Assembly: GCA_903917565.1 (NCBI GenBank)
Contig: CAIXBB010000045.1
Coordinates: 62,001 to 126,000 of the forward strand
DNA: 64,000 nucleotides
DNA from: an uncultured cyanobacterium
GTDB taxonomy: Bacteria; Cyanobacteriota; Cyanobacteriia; PCC-6307; Cyanobiaceae
Reading direction: 5' to 3'
Part shown: piece after piece, positions 55,184 to 64,000 of the stretch
How positions within the stretch are numbered: the first letter of the stretch is position 1
Layout: every line of letters starts with the position of its first letter
The notes under the pieces: model-generated
Seen by the model: the letters and a program-made list of their open reading frames with translations, nothing else
What the model was told of the DNA's origin: nothing
Database searches by the model: none
Position numbers and translations under genes: made by a program

Positions 55184-55359
55184 TTCACTGATCCCCCCCC
55201 CAGGGGCCAGCGAGCAGAGCCATGGGAAGGGGGGGTGCAGCCGACCCAGCAGGTGTCAACGGTCTGAGGCTGCCGACGCCGGCCTGGCTTGGCAGAGTCT
55301 CGGCCCCAACGCACTGGACCCTGGGATCGGAGCTGTTCAGCGAGCTGGAGATCGAAGCT

Positions 55360-56958
55360 TCAGGACTGGCACAGCAGCTGATCAGCGGTGCGCAGGGCCA
55401 GGGCAAGGGCGGTGTAGCTGGGATTGGAAGCACTGCCGGTGGGCAGGATGGAGGTGCCGGCGACATACAGGTTGTCGATTCCGTGTACGCGGGCCTGCGC
55501 ATCCACCACACCGTCGTTCGGGCTGGCCGCCATTCGGGTCGCTCCCATGTGGTGGTAAAGGCTATAGGCCCTCTCTTTCCAGTTGGCCGTGGGGTCCAGC
55601 AGGTAGGGACTGAGTTGAACCCTCGCGATTCCTGCCGATTCCAGGCTGCGTTTCAAGGCTTGTCCATAGGTCTGCAAAGCCTGGAAGGTGAGGTCACTGA
55701 TCAGCCAGTGCACCTGGGGGCGGTGAAGGCCGTAGGCGTCGCGCTGCTCGCCAAGGGTGATACGGCTTGCATGGAGGGGCTCGCATTCGGCATTGGCCAT
55801 CAAAAAAAACCGCCCATCGCGGGGAATCGCGATGCGATGCTCCACGAAGTGGGTGGCCAGCAGCTCAAGCGTCTGGGGCGCTGCTCGAAGCAATCGCCAG
55901 AGATCATTGAAACTCGCTCGCTGCTCTCCGTCATTGGAACTTCGGGTGCTGCTGCGAAGGCTGGAATAGATCTTTCTGGCGCAACTACGCGGGGAGTAGT
56001 CGTCTTCCTGCACATCCAGATTACCCGTAACATTGAGAAGGCCATTCCGCCGTTGCAAGGCTTGGGCAAGCTGAATCTTTGGTAGATATTTCTGGTTGCC
56101 AGGCACGAAACTGGCAAACAGGTGACGAAAAGCGCCCCAATCCACCGGCATTAATCTGGCAGCATAAAAACCTATATGATCCTGGTAGTAGCGCCCCACC
56201 AGATCAGCCTGATTGCCGATACCACAGCCCCCTGCCTGTGGGGAGCCCAGCAGAATGCGGGCATTCTCAATCCCTCCGGCGCAGAGCACCACCACCCTGG
56301 CGGCAATGCTGGTTTCCCTGCCATGGGGGCTGCGAATTCGTACCCTGCGCGCATGGCAACCATCCCGATCCAGTTCCAGGGCAGCCACCTTGGCATTCAA
56401 CAGGCAATCCACCTGTCTGGAGGTCTCGATGGAACGGCGATGGACCGAAGCCAGGTAAGGATGGGGGCTGTACTTGGAGAGCCCGAGCTCCAGATCCCGG
56501 CCGTCTTGAAAGGGGGCGGTCACCTGTTCGGATTGCCAGAGATCTGCATCAAACGGCAGTGGGCTCAAGCCAAGGAAACGGTCGGCTGCTGGATAGAAGC
56601 GATTCAGTTCTTTCCAGCTGATCGGCCAGCTGCCCCGTATTGAAAGAAAGGGCCGGTCTGCCAGATCAAGGCAGCTGAAGGGCAGGGCCTGGCCTCCCCA
56701 GCGCCGACTGGACCCGCCGAAGCCCCGGGCCCTGGAGCCGGCCACGGCGGAGGGCACATCGCCGCTGTTGGCTTCTGCGGGAACCGTGGAAGCGACTTCC
56801 GTATCCTCCAGATTCCCTTCCTCCACCAGCAAGATCCGCCGGCGGCTGTGGGTGGTGAGGTGGTTTGAAATTGCCAGACCCATGACGCCAGCACCCACGA
56901 TGCAAAGATCGGTTTCCTCGGGAACTGAATGGTTGGTATCGGAAAAATCGATGAACAT
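55360..56958 (-). CDS. GMC-family FAD oxidoreductase
   Basis: A 532-residue flavoprotein. The N-terminal FAD motif is LCIVGAGVMGLAISNHL, the GFGGSSRRWGGQA segment and VVVLCAGGIENARILL are typical of GMC proteins, and the C-terminal active-site region has HHMGATRM and GTSILPTGSASNPSYTA (His and Asn). Such enzymes oxidise alcohols or sugars; the substrate is unknown. It shares orientation and an 11-base intergenic gap with the aldo-keto reductase upstream. By inspection, both genes have a lower GC content and less codon bias than their neighbours, so transfer is plausible. A 176-base gap with the facing ABC1 gene contains long C and G runs that could terminate both genes. Confidence 0.85.
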   Translation of the reverse strand: MFIDFSDTNHSVPEETDLCIVGAGVMGLAISNHLTTHSRRRILLVEEGNLEDTEVASTVPAEANSGDVPSAVAGSRARGFGGSSRRWGGQALPFSCLDLADRPFLSIRGSWPISWKELNRFYPAADRFLGLSPLPFDADLWQSEQVTAPFQDGRDLELGLSKYSPHPYLASVHRRSIETSRQVDCLLNAKVAALELDRDGCHARRVRIRSPHGRETSIAARVVVLCAGGIENARILLGSPQAGGCGIGNQADLVGRYYQDHIGFYAARLMPVDWGAFRHLFASFVPGNQKYLPKIQLAQALQRRNGLLNVTGNLDVQEDDYSPRSCARKIYSSLRSSTRSSNDGEQRASFNDLWRLLRAAPQTLELLATHFVEHRIAIPRDGRFFLMANAECEPLHASRITLGEQRDAYGLHRPQVHWLISDLTFQALQTYGQALKRSLESAGIARVQLSPYLLDPTANWKERAYSLYHHMGATRMAASPNDGVVDAQARVHGIDNLYVAGTSILPTGSASNPSYTALALALRTADQLLCQS

Positions 56959-56968
56959 GCCGATGAAT

Positions 56969-57988
56969 TCAGCTGCGAATGCTTGGGTGGGTATCCGTCA
57001 CTTCCAGGAGAACTTGCTTGACCGCCTGCTGGAAGTCTGGAGCCCTTTCCAGCAGCTGAGTATTTTTGCGTATGTGGTCAGCATTGCGGCTTGAAAAGAT
57101 GACGCAACCCGAGGCGTTCTTTGTCAGGGCTAAGCTGAGGAGAAAGTCACTGACCAGGCCAGGAAGGCTGGGATCCTGGTCGGTGAGTGTGGCCCAGCGC
57201 TTGCTTATGCTCTGTAGGGAAGTGACCCCAGGTTCCTGACTCAATCGCAAGGAACTATGGGTGAAAAGCGGAGGCTTACCTCGCTGGACAAACCATTCAG
57301 TATCATTGTCTGTCCATGCATCGGGAATCTGCACGACCCATGGCATGGCGGGATGGCTCTCCAGGATTCGGCGACTCTGCCAGCGACCACTGCCGATGCC
57401 GTAGTGGCGAATCTTGCCCTCTCGTACCAGATCTTCCAGACAATCAATGAAGGGCGCGTTGAGATAGTCAGCATGACATTCGTGCAGTAAGTAGTAATCG
57501 ATATAGTCGGTGGCCAGATCCCGAAGGCTCCCCTCGAGGTGGCTGCGTAGCATCGCCGGTGTGTAGGGAATCGCTGGAGTGGCCGGCCGCTCGGCCGCTG
57601 CGCTGTCGCTGGATTTTGGGACCGTCACAGGCGAAGGCGTCTGGGCTCGAGCCTTTCGGGCCCGGGATGCGGAGCGTTGCCGAAGGGGGATCAGCAGCCG
57701 GCGATTGATCACCCTGGCGATGGGAATCAAGGGCCGCACCAGCGACGGCTGCTGACGGGGCAGCAGCCCGTATTTGGTGGTGATCGTGAGGGTATCCCGC
57801 CTGCAGCGGCAGAATGTACCGAGAAGGGATTCAGCCTGCCCCTGGCCGTAGAGGGGGGCCGTGTCGAAATGGTTGATGCCCTGATCCAAGGCCATTTCAA
57901 GCAGACGCAGCCTTCCTGTTGTCGTGAGGGCGGCCCCCATGATCCCAGAGGTGCCAAACCCGAATCGCGATGGGAAGGCAGATGTCAC
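56969..57988 (-). CDS. Aldo/keto reductase family protein
   Basis: A 339-residue TIM-barrel oxidoreductase. Catalytic Asp and Tyr are in FDTAPLYGQG, Lys in TTKYGLL and His in YYLLHECHAD. A proline/serine-rich insertion (about 108-140) is unusual. It would reduce aldehydes or sugars with NADPH. It is paired with the GMC oxidoreductase gene downstream and probably in one unit with it. Confidence 0.85.
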   Translation of the reverse strand: MTSAFPSRFGFGTSGIMGAALTTTGRLRLLEMALDQGINHFDTAPLYGQGQAESLLGTFCRCRRDTLTITTKYGLLPRQQPSLVRPLIPIARVINRRLLIPLRQRSASRARKARAQTPSPVTVPKSSDSAAAERPATPAIPYTPAMLRSHLEGSLRDLATDYIDYYLLHECHADYLNAPFIDCLEDLVREGKIRHYGIGSGRWQSRRILESHPAMPWVVQIPDAWTDNDTEWFVQRGKPPLFTHSSLRLSQEPGVTSLQSISKRWATLTDQDPSLPGLVSDFLLSLALTKNASGCVIFSSRNADHIRKNTQLLERAPDFQQAVKQVLLEVTDTHPSIRS

Positions 57989-58419
57989 AGCCGCGGCGAT
58001 GATCCGCCAAGGTGATTGTTCACCTTAGCAGGCTTTCGATTCAGATTCGATGATCGGTGCTTGAGATGTGCAGCGAGGGCCGGGAACCGCTGTTTGAAGC
58101 GCTGATACGTGCACGCGTCCCGATGGGCTTGTGTTCATGATAACTCCGTCTCTTCATCCTCACGGGGTGCAATACATCGAAGGTCTGCATCGAAGTTCGC
58201 GAGGTCTGGGTGCGAGCATGTGCCCAGCGTCCTGTTCTCAAGCTTGCGATGCTTCCACGGACGCGGCCAGGGCGAAAAACATTCACTCCAGCCAGTCGGA
58301 TCTTGACGGCCTCGAATGATGTCTTTGGACTGAGCTCTCAACCGATCACCACCGCCCTCTGTGGAGACCGCTTCCCCGGAGGCCTTCCGATGGCTGGGGA
58401 GATTCCAGATCGCCTGGCC
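57989..58419. other. Intergenic region between the aldo-keto reductase and enolase genes
   Basis: About 430 bases without a supportable gene. Both flanking genes are on the minus strand, so it should hold the enolase terminator and the promoter of the AKR/GMC pair. Short open frames exist on both strands but none resembles a known protein. It marks a boundary between core sequence and the lower-GC pair. Confidence 0.45.
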
Positions 58420-59739
<1,320 letters not shown>

Positions 59740-59844
59740 CTATGGGGGGCTCTCCACCGTTGCCTGTGTTCCCTGCGCCACCGCCCGGCCATGGCCCGGG
59801 CCTGCGGCCCCCTGGTCAGAATGACTCCAGCTGGTCCAGTGCCG

Positions 59845-60246
59845 ATGCGACTGCTTCACACCATGCTCCGGGTGGGCGATCTGGAGCGCTCCCTGCGCTT
59901 CTACATCGAGGTGCTGGGCATGCGGTTGCTGCGCCGCAAGGACTATCCCGGTGGGTCCTACACCCTGGCCTTCGTGGGCTACGGCGATGAAAAGGACACC
60001 ACTGTCCTGGAACTCACCCACAACTGGGGCACCGACGCCTACGAGCTCGGCACGGGCTTCGGCCACCTGGCCATCGGCGTCGATGACATCTACGTCACCT
60101 GCGCGGCCATCGCCGCCAAGGGGGGGCGAGTGGTGCGCCAGCCCGGCCAGAAGCAGCACGGCACCAGCGTGATCGCATTTGTGGAGGATCCCGACGGCTA
60201 CAAGGTGGAACTGATCCAGACGTCGCCTCGGTCCGATGCGCACTGA
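59845..60246 (+). CDS. gloA: Lactoylglutathione lyase (glyoxalase I)
   Basis: A 133-residue enzyme with a typical start, [17 protein letters not shown]. Metal ligands match the family: His (LLHTM), Glu (LELTHNWG), His (GHLAIGVDD) and Glu (VELIQ). It isomerises the methylglyoxal-glutathione hemithioacetal. The ATG at 59845 is chosen. Its last 11 bases overlap the start of clpB2. Confidence 0.95.
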   Translation: MRLLHTMLRVGDLERSLRFYIEVLGMRLLRRKDYPGGSYTLAFVGYGDEKDTTVLELTHNWGTDAYELGTGFGHLAIGVDDIYVTCAAIAAKGGRVVRQPGQKQHGTSVIAFVEDPDGYKVELIQTSPRSDAH

Positions 60247-63043
60247 TTCCCGCCCGCGCGACGACAGGGGGCCGGCGGGCGCCCCCGCCAGCCTCACCGG
60301 CGATCCCGACCGCTTCAGTGATGCCGCCTGGGATCTGCTGATCGCCTCCCAGGAGCAGGCGAGGCGGTGGCGTCACGGCGCCATGGACGTGGAGCACCTG
60401 CTGCTCACCCTGCTGTTGAACCGGCGCTTCGCCGCCTGGGTGGCGCCCCTGCCCCTCGACGAGGACCGGCTGCTGGATCGACTGGAAACCTTCTGCGCCG
60501 AGCAGCCTGGCGGAGACGGCGGCACGCTGTACATCGGCGATGCCCTCGAAGATCTGCTGGAGGAGGCCGATCGCCGCCGTGCGGCCTGGGGATCCCGGCT
60601 GCTGGATATCCCCCATCTGCTGCTGGCCCTGCTGGTGGAACCCCGGATCGGGGCGTCCCTGCTGGTGGAGGAGGGGCTGAGCGAAGACCTGCTGCTGCGC
60701 CAGTGGCGGCCACTGCCGGCCGTTGCGAGTCTCTCCCCGGCCCCGGCTTCGCCTCCGGCGGCTGCAGCACCACCCCCGCCGCCGCCGGCACCGCCCCAGC
60801 CACCACCTGGAACGGACACCCCCTTGACCCTGCAGCGGGAGGAGGACCCCGAACCCGGTGCCCTGGCCCGCTACGGCCGTGACCTCACCGCCGCCGCCCG
60901 GGCCGGAGAACTTGATCCGGTGGTGGGCCGGGATCCGGAGATTCGCCGGCTCATCCAGGTGCTCTCCCGCCGCAGCAAGAACAACCCGGTGCTGATTGGT
61001 GAGCCCGGCGTCGGCAAGACCGCCGTGGCCGAATCCCTGGCCCAGCGGATCGTGGCCGGCGAGGTGCCCGATGCGCTCCGGGGGCTGCGGCTGGTGGCTC
61101 TGGATCTGGGGGCCCTGATCGCCGGGGCCAAGTTCCGCGGCCAGTTTGAGGAGCGCCTGCGCAGTGTGCTGGCCGAGGTCCGCGACTGCGACGGTGCGAG
61201 AAGCGCTGGCGGGGTGGTGCTGTTCATCGACGAGCTGCACACGGTGGTGGGCAGCGACCGCTCCGGCACCGATGCGGCCAGCATCCTCAAGCCGGTGCTG
61301 GCCCGGGGCGACCTGCGTTGCATCGGCGCCACCACCCCCGAGGACTACCGGCGCAGCATCGAGAAGGATCCGGCCCTGGGGCGCCGTTTCCAGCAGGTGG
61401 TGATCCGCGAACCCGACGGTCCCACCTGCCTGGAGATTCTGCGCGGGTTGAAGGAGCGCTACGAGCTCCACCATGGGGTCACCATCACCGATGGGGCCCT
61501 GGTGGCGGCGTCAAGGCTCGCGGCCCGCTACATCAGTGACCGCTGCCTGCCCGATTCGGCCATCGACCTGATCGACGAGGCCGCTGCCAACCTGCGGATG
61601 GAAGCCACCTCCAAGCCCCAGGTGGTGGAGGCGGCCGAGGCGGAACTGCGGCGGGTGGAACTGGAGCTGCTGGCGGCTGAAGCGGCCCCTCTGGAGGACC
61701 GCCTGCAGCTGCAGGAGAAGCGGCGCCTCGCCCACGAGCTGCTCGAACGCCTGCAACGCCGCTGGGCGGGGGAGCGGGAGCGCCTGCAGGAACTGCGTGA
61801 GCTCATGCACCAGGACGAGGACCTGCGCCACGCCATCGCTGAGGCGGAGCGGGACGGGGATCTGGAGGAGGCGGCCCGTCTCCAGTACGACCAGCTGCAC
61901 GGCGTGCAGCAGCGCCGCGCCGCCGTTGAGGCGGAGCTGCAGACCGATCCGATGCTGCGGGAGCAGGTGGAGGAGGGGGACATCGCCGATGTGGTGGCCC
62001 GCTCCACCGGCATCCCCATTCAGCAGCTGCTGGCCGGTGAACGGCAGAAGCTGCTGGAGCTGGAGCAGCGGCTTGCGGAGCGGGTGATCGGCCAGCCGGA
62101 GGCGGTGGCGGCGGTGGCAGCCTCGATCCGCCGTTCCCGGGCCGGCATGCAGGCCCCCACCCGACCGGTGGGGTCGTTCCTGTTCCTGGGGCCCACGGGT
62201 GTCGGCAAGACGGAACTGGCCAAGGCCCTGGCCGCCGCCCTCTTCGATGAGGAGGAGGCACTGGTGCGGCTGGACATGAGCGAATTCATGGAGCGCAACG
62301 CCGTCGCCCGCCTGGTGGGGGCCCCCCCCGGCTACGTGGGTTACGAGGAGGGCGGCCAGCTCACCGAGGCCGTGCGCCGCCGCCCCTATGCGGTGCTGCT
62401 GCTCGACGAGGTGGAAAAGGCCCACCCCGATGTGTTCAACCTGCTGCTGCAGGTGCTCGATGACGGCCGCCTCACCGATTCCCAGGGACGCACGGTGGAC
62501 TTTCGCCACACCGTGGTGATCATGACCAGCAACCTGGCCAGCCGGGCGATCCTGGAACGGGCCCGCTCCGGCTCAGGCCCTGATGGCGGCTTGGGTTCCC
62601 ACCCCCCGGAGGGGGAGCAGGCCCAGGAGCGCGCCCTCGATCTGGCGGTGGAGGAGGCCCTGTCGCGCCAGTTCCGCCCGGAATTCCTCAACCGCATCGA
62701 TGAGGTGATCCGTTTCCGTCCCCTGGCCCGCGCCGATCTCGAGCGCATCGTGCGGTTGCAACTGTCGGAGCTGGCCGCCCTGCTGCGGGAGCAGCACCTG
62801 GAGCTGGAACTGGACGAGGCCGTCGTGGTGGCCCTGGCCCAGCAGGGCTATGAGCCGGAGTACGGCGCCCGGCCGCTGCGGCGGGTGCTGCGACGTCGCA
62901 TCGAGAACCCCCTGGCCACCGAGTTGCTGGAGGATCACTTCAGTGGGGCCAGGGGGGTGCGACTCGAACTCGCCGGCCCCGGGGATGCGGGCTTTCGCTT
63001 CCTTCCCCTGAGGGACCAAGGGGAAGGACGTCCGGTAGGGTGA
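60236..63043 (+). CDS. clpB2: ClpB-type AAA+ disaggregase (ClpB2-like)
   Basis: A 935-residue Hsp100 protein: N domain (about 25-155), a proline/alanine-rich linker (about 165-195), AAA1 with Walker A GEPGVGKT and Walker [11 protein letters not shown], a coiled-coil middle domain (about 485-585), AAA2 with GPTGVGKT and [13 protein letters not shown], and a C-terminal domain ending in [16 protein letters not shown] see no ClpP-docking IGF-type loop, so it is a stand-alone disaggregase rather than ClpC. Cyanobacteria often carry a ClpB2 near secE-nusG. The start overlaps gloA by 11 bases. Confidence 0.87.
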   Translation: MRTDSRPRDDRGPAGAPASLTGDPDRFSDAAWDLLIASQEQARRWRHGAMDVEHLLLTLLLNRRFAAWVAPLPLDEDRLLDRLETFCAEQPGGDGGTLYIGDALEDLLEEADRRRAAWGSRLLDIPHLLLALLVEPRIGASLLVEEGLSEDLLLRQWRPLPAVASLSPAPASPPAAAAPPPPPPAPPQPPPGTDTPLTLQREEDPEPGALARYGRDLTAAARAGELDPVVGRDPEIRRLIQVLSRRSKNNPVLIGEPGVGKTAVAESLAQRIVAGEVPDALRGLRLVALDLGALIAGAKFRGQFEERLRSVLAEVRDCDGARSAGGVVLFIDELHTVVGSDRSGTDAASILKPVLARGDLRCIGATTPEDYRRSIEKDPALGRRFQQVVIREPDGPTCLEILRGLKERYELHHGVTITDGALVAASRLAARYISDRCLPDSAIDLIDEAAANLRMEATSKPQVVEAAEAELRRVELELLAAEAAPLEDRLQLQEKRRLAHELLERLQRRWAGERERLQELRELMHQDEDLRHAIAEAERDGDLEEAARLQYDQLHGVQQRRAAVEAELQTDPMLREQVEEGDIADVVARSTGIPIQQLLAGERQKLLELEQRLAERVIGQPEAVAAVAASIRRSRAGMQAPTRPVGSFLFLGPTGVGKTELAKALAAALFDEEEALVRLDMSEFMERNAVARLVGAPPGYVGYEEGGQLTEAVRRRPYAVLLLDEVEKAHPDVFNLLLQVLDDGRLTDSQGRTVDFRHTVVIMTSNLASRAILERARSGSGPDGGLGSHPPEGEQAQERALDLAVEEALSRQFRPEFLNRIDEVIRFRPLARADLERIVRLQLSELAALLREQHLELELDEAVVVALAQQGYEPEYGARPLRRVLRRRIENPLATELLEDHFSGARGVRLELAGPGDAGFRFLPLRDQGEGRPVG

Positions 63044-63052
63044 TCGTTTGTC

Positions 63053-63080
63053 GATGCCTGCCGACGTAACGGCAGGCATC
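63053..63080 (+). terminator. Perfect 11-bp hairpin between clpB2 and secE
   Basis: GATGCCTGCCG and its exact complement CGGCAGGCATC flank a six-base loop (ACGTAA). It begins ten bases after the clpB2 stop. No T-run follows. It is probably the clpB2 terminator. It argues that secE starts at the GTG at 63093, not at the TTG/ATG codons (63048, 63054) in or before the stem. Confidence 0.65.
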
Positions 63081-63092
63081 GGAATCCACGCC

Positions 63093-63386
63093 GTGGAACC
63101 CATCCCCCCCGTCACCACCACCACGAGCACTCCCGAAGGGCCCCTGGCCCAGGGGAACGGCCTGTCCGCACCCGATGATGGGCAGGACAGTCCTGCGGCC
63201 GAGGAGGAGACCCCCACCGGTTTCCTCGCGGTCACCCTTGCGGAGCTGCGAAAGGTTGTCTGGCCGAGCCGCCAGCAGCTGTTCAGTGAATCGGTGGCGG
63301 TGATCCTGATGGTGAGCCTTTCGGCCGCGGCCATCGCGGCGATCGACCGCTTCTATCACTGGGGATCGGCCCAGATCTTCCGCTGA
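63093..63386 (+). CDS. secE: Preprotein translocase subunit SecE
   Basis: About 97 residues with a Pro/Thr-rich N-terminus and the conserved cytoplasmic amphipathic motif LAELRKVVWPSRQQL. One membrane helix (AVILMVSLSAAAIAAIDRFY) follows. SecE is the essential clamp of SecY. GTG at 63093 places the hairpin upstream of the gene. nusG starts in its stop codon. Confidence 0.85.
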   Translation: MEPIPPVTTTTSTPEGPLAQGNGLSAPDDGQDSPAAEEETPTGFLAVTLAELRKVVWPSRQQLFSESVAVILMVSLSAAAIAAIDRFYHWGSAQIFR

Positions 63387-64000
63387 TGACCCTTCCCCTG
63401 TCTGCCGTGCCCGAGATCGAACCGGAAGCCCCCGAGGTGCTTGAGCTACCTGGCGAAGCCAGTGGCCTGGTGGCCGAGGGGGCTGACCTTGCCGCAGGTG
63501 AGGGTTCTGCCGAGGCCGGTGAAACCGCCAAGCCCCAGGTGGCGCGCTGGTATGCCGTTCAGGTGGCCTCCAGCTGCGAGAAAAAGGTGAAGGCCACGCT
63601 CGAGCAGCGGGCCGTCACCCTGGGGGTCAGCAACCGGATCCTCGAGATCGAAATTCCCCAGACCCCCGGTGTCAAGCTGAAGAAGGACGGCAGCCGCCAG
63701 TCCATCGAGGAAAAGGTGTTCCCCGGCTACGTGCTGGTGCGCATGGTTCTCGATGAGGACACGATGATGGCGGTGCGCAGCACCCCCAACGTCATCAACT
63801 TCGTGGGCCAGGAGGAACGCCGCGCCACCGGCAAGGCCCGGGGCCACATCAGGCCCCGGCCCCTGAGCCGCCAGGAGGTCGACCGCATCTTCAAGCGTGC
63901 CGCCGAGAAGAAGCCCGTCCTCAAGGTCGACCTCACCGAAGGCGACCAGATCCTCGTCACAGCTGGTCCTTTCAAGGACTTCCAGGGTGAGGTGATCGAA
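63386..64000 (+). CDS. nusG: Transcription termination/antitermination factor NusG (partial)
   Basis: About 205 residues up to the right edge: an acidic N-terminal extension (about 1-50) typical of cyanobacteria, the NGN domain (RWYAVQVASSCEKKVKATLE, KVFPGYVLVRMVL, NVINFVGQ) and the start of the KOW domain (GDQILVTAGPFKDFQGEV). It links RNA polymerase to Rho and the ribosome. The start ATG overlaps the secE stop (TGATG). Confidence 0.95.
   Translation, partial: MTLPLSAVPEIEPEAPEVLELPGEASGLVAEGADLAAGEGSAEAGETAKPQVARWYAVQVASSCEKKVKATLEQRAVTLGVSNRILEIEIPQTPGVKLKKDGSRQSIEEKVFPGYVLVRMVLDEDTMMAVRSTPNVINFVGQEERRATGKARGHIRPRPLSRQEVDRIFKRAAEKKPVLKVDLTEGDQILVTAGPFKDFQGEVIE

Overview
The window reads as chromosomal DNA of a GC-rich unicellular cyanobacterium of the Cyanobium/Synechococcus (picocyanobacterial) type. 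Supporting signs are the Flv1/Flv3 flavodiiron pair, an NrtA/CmpA-family solute-binding protein, the gloA-clpB2-secE-nusG order next to enolase, MEKHLA and picocyanobacterial-type hypothetical genes, and repeated HIP1-type octamers (GCGATCGC). No tRNA, rRNA, CRISPR array or insertion sequence was recognised.

Layout. 1-5.1 kb: flv3-flv1 (minus strand), an nrtA-like gene interrupted by one in-frame stop, and a tandem pair of PilZ genes of which the first is decayed. 5.1-18.6 kb: small heat-shock protein, MEKHLA, SWIM and SNF2-helicase genes, a fatty acid desaturase, a GAF/HD-GYP phosphodiesterase, a glutaminase-STAS-cyclic-nucleotide-binding fusion, and alaS. 18.6-44.2 kb is an accessory signalling and secretion region, interrupted only by speA and ndk. 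It holds four CHASE2-adenylyl/guanylyl cyclase genes (one with a nonsense codon), three FecR-domain proteins, a cyclic-nucleotide-gated MscS-type channel, a SIMPL protein, and a two-partner-secretion operon whose exoprotein carries a C-terminal CHAT (caspase-like) protease. It also holds remnants of a second such locus. 44.2-55.2 kb: thiO, gatB, a DUF900 hydrolase, coaE, a broken polyferredoxin gene, argJ, a Phd/VapC toxin-antitoxin pair and an ABC1 kinase. 55.3-58.0 kb: a GMC oxidoreductase/aldo-keto reductase pair. 58.4-64.0 kb: enolase, glyoxalase I, ClpB2, SecE and the start of NusG.

The most interesting content is the 20.7-44.2 kb region. Each CHASE2 cyclase is coupled to a different partner. 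One overlaps the end of an MscS channel gene with its own cyclic-nucleotide-binding domain. Two follow FecR genes. One closes the operon tpsA-CHAT / RTX-like secreted protein / tpsB / cyclase. A CRP-like palindrome lies just upstream of that operon. The sequence therefore suggests an envelope-sensing cyclic-nucleotide network in which periplasmic FecR/CHASE2 modules make cAMP (or cGMP), and a channel, a glutaminase fusion and possibly a CRP-type regulator read it. A surface-exported CHAT protease would be one output. This network is an inference; the gene families, overlaps and motifs are read directly.

The window also carries an unusual number of recently broken genes: nrtA-like, one cyclase, PilZ copy 1, a CHAT gene, DUF928 and tpsB remnants, a CRP-like gene and a polyferredoxin. 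Several are interrupted by a single stop codon. Either the accessory genome is being lost or some positions are sequencing errors; read data would decide.
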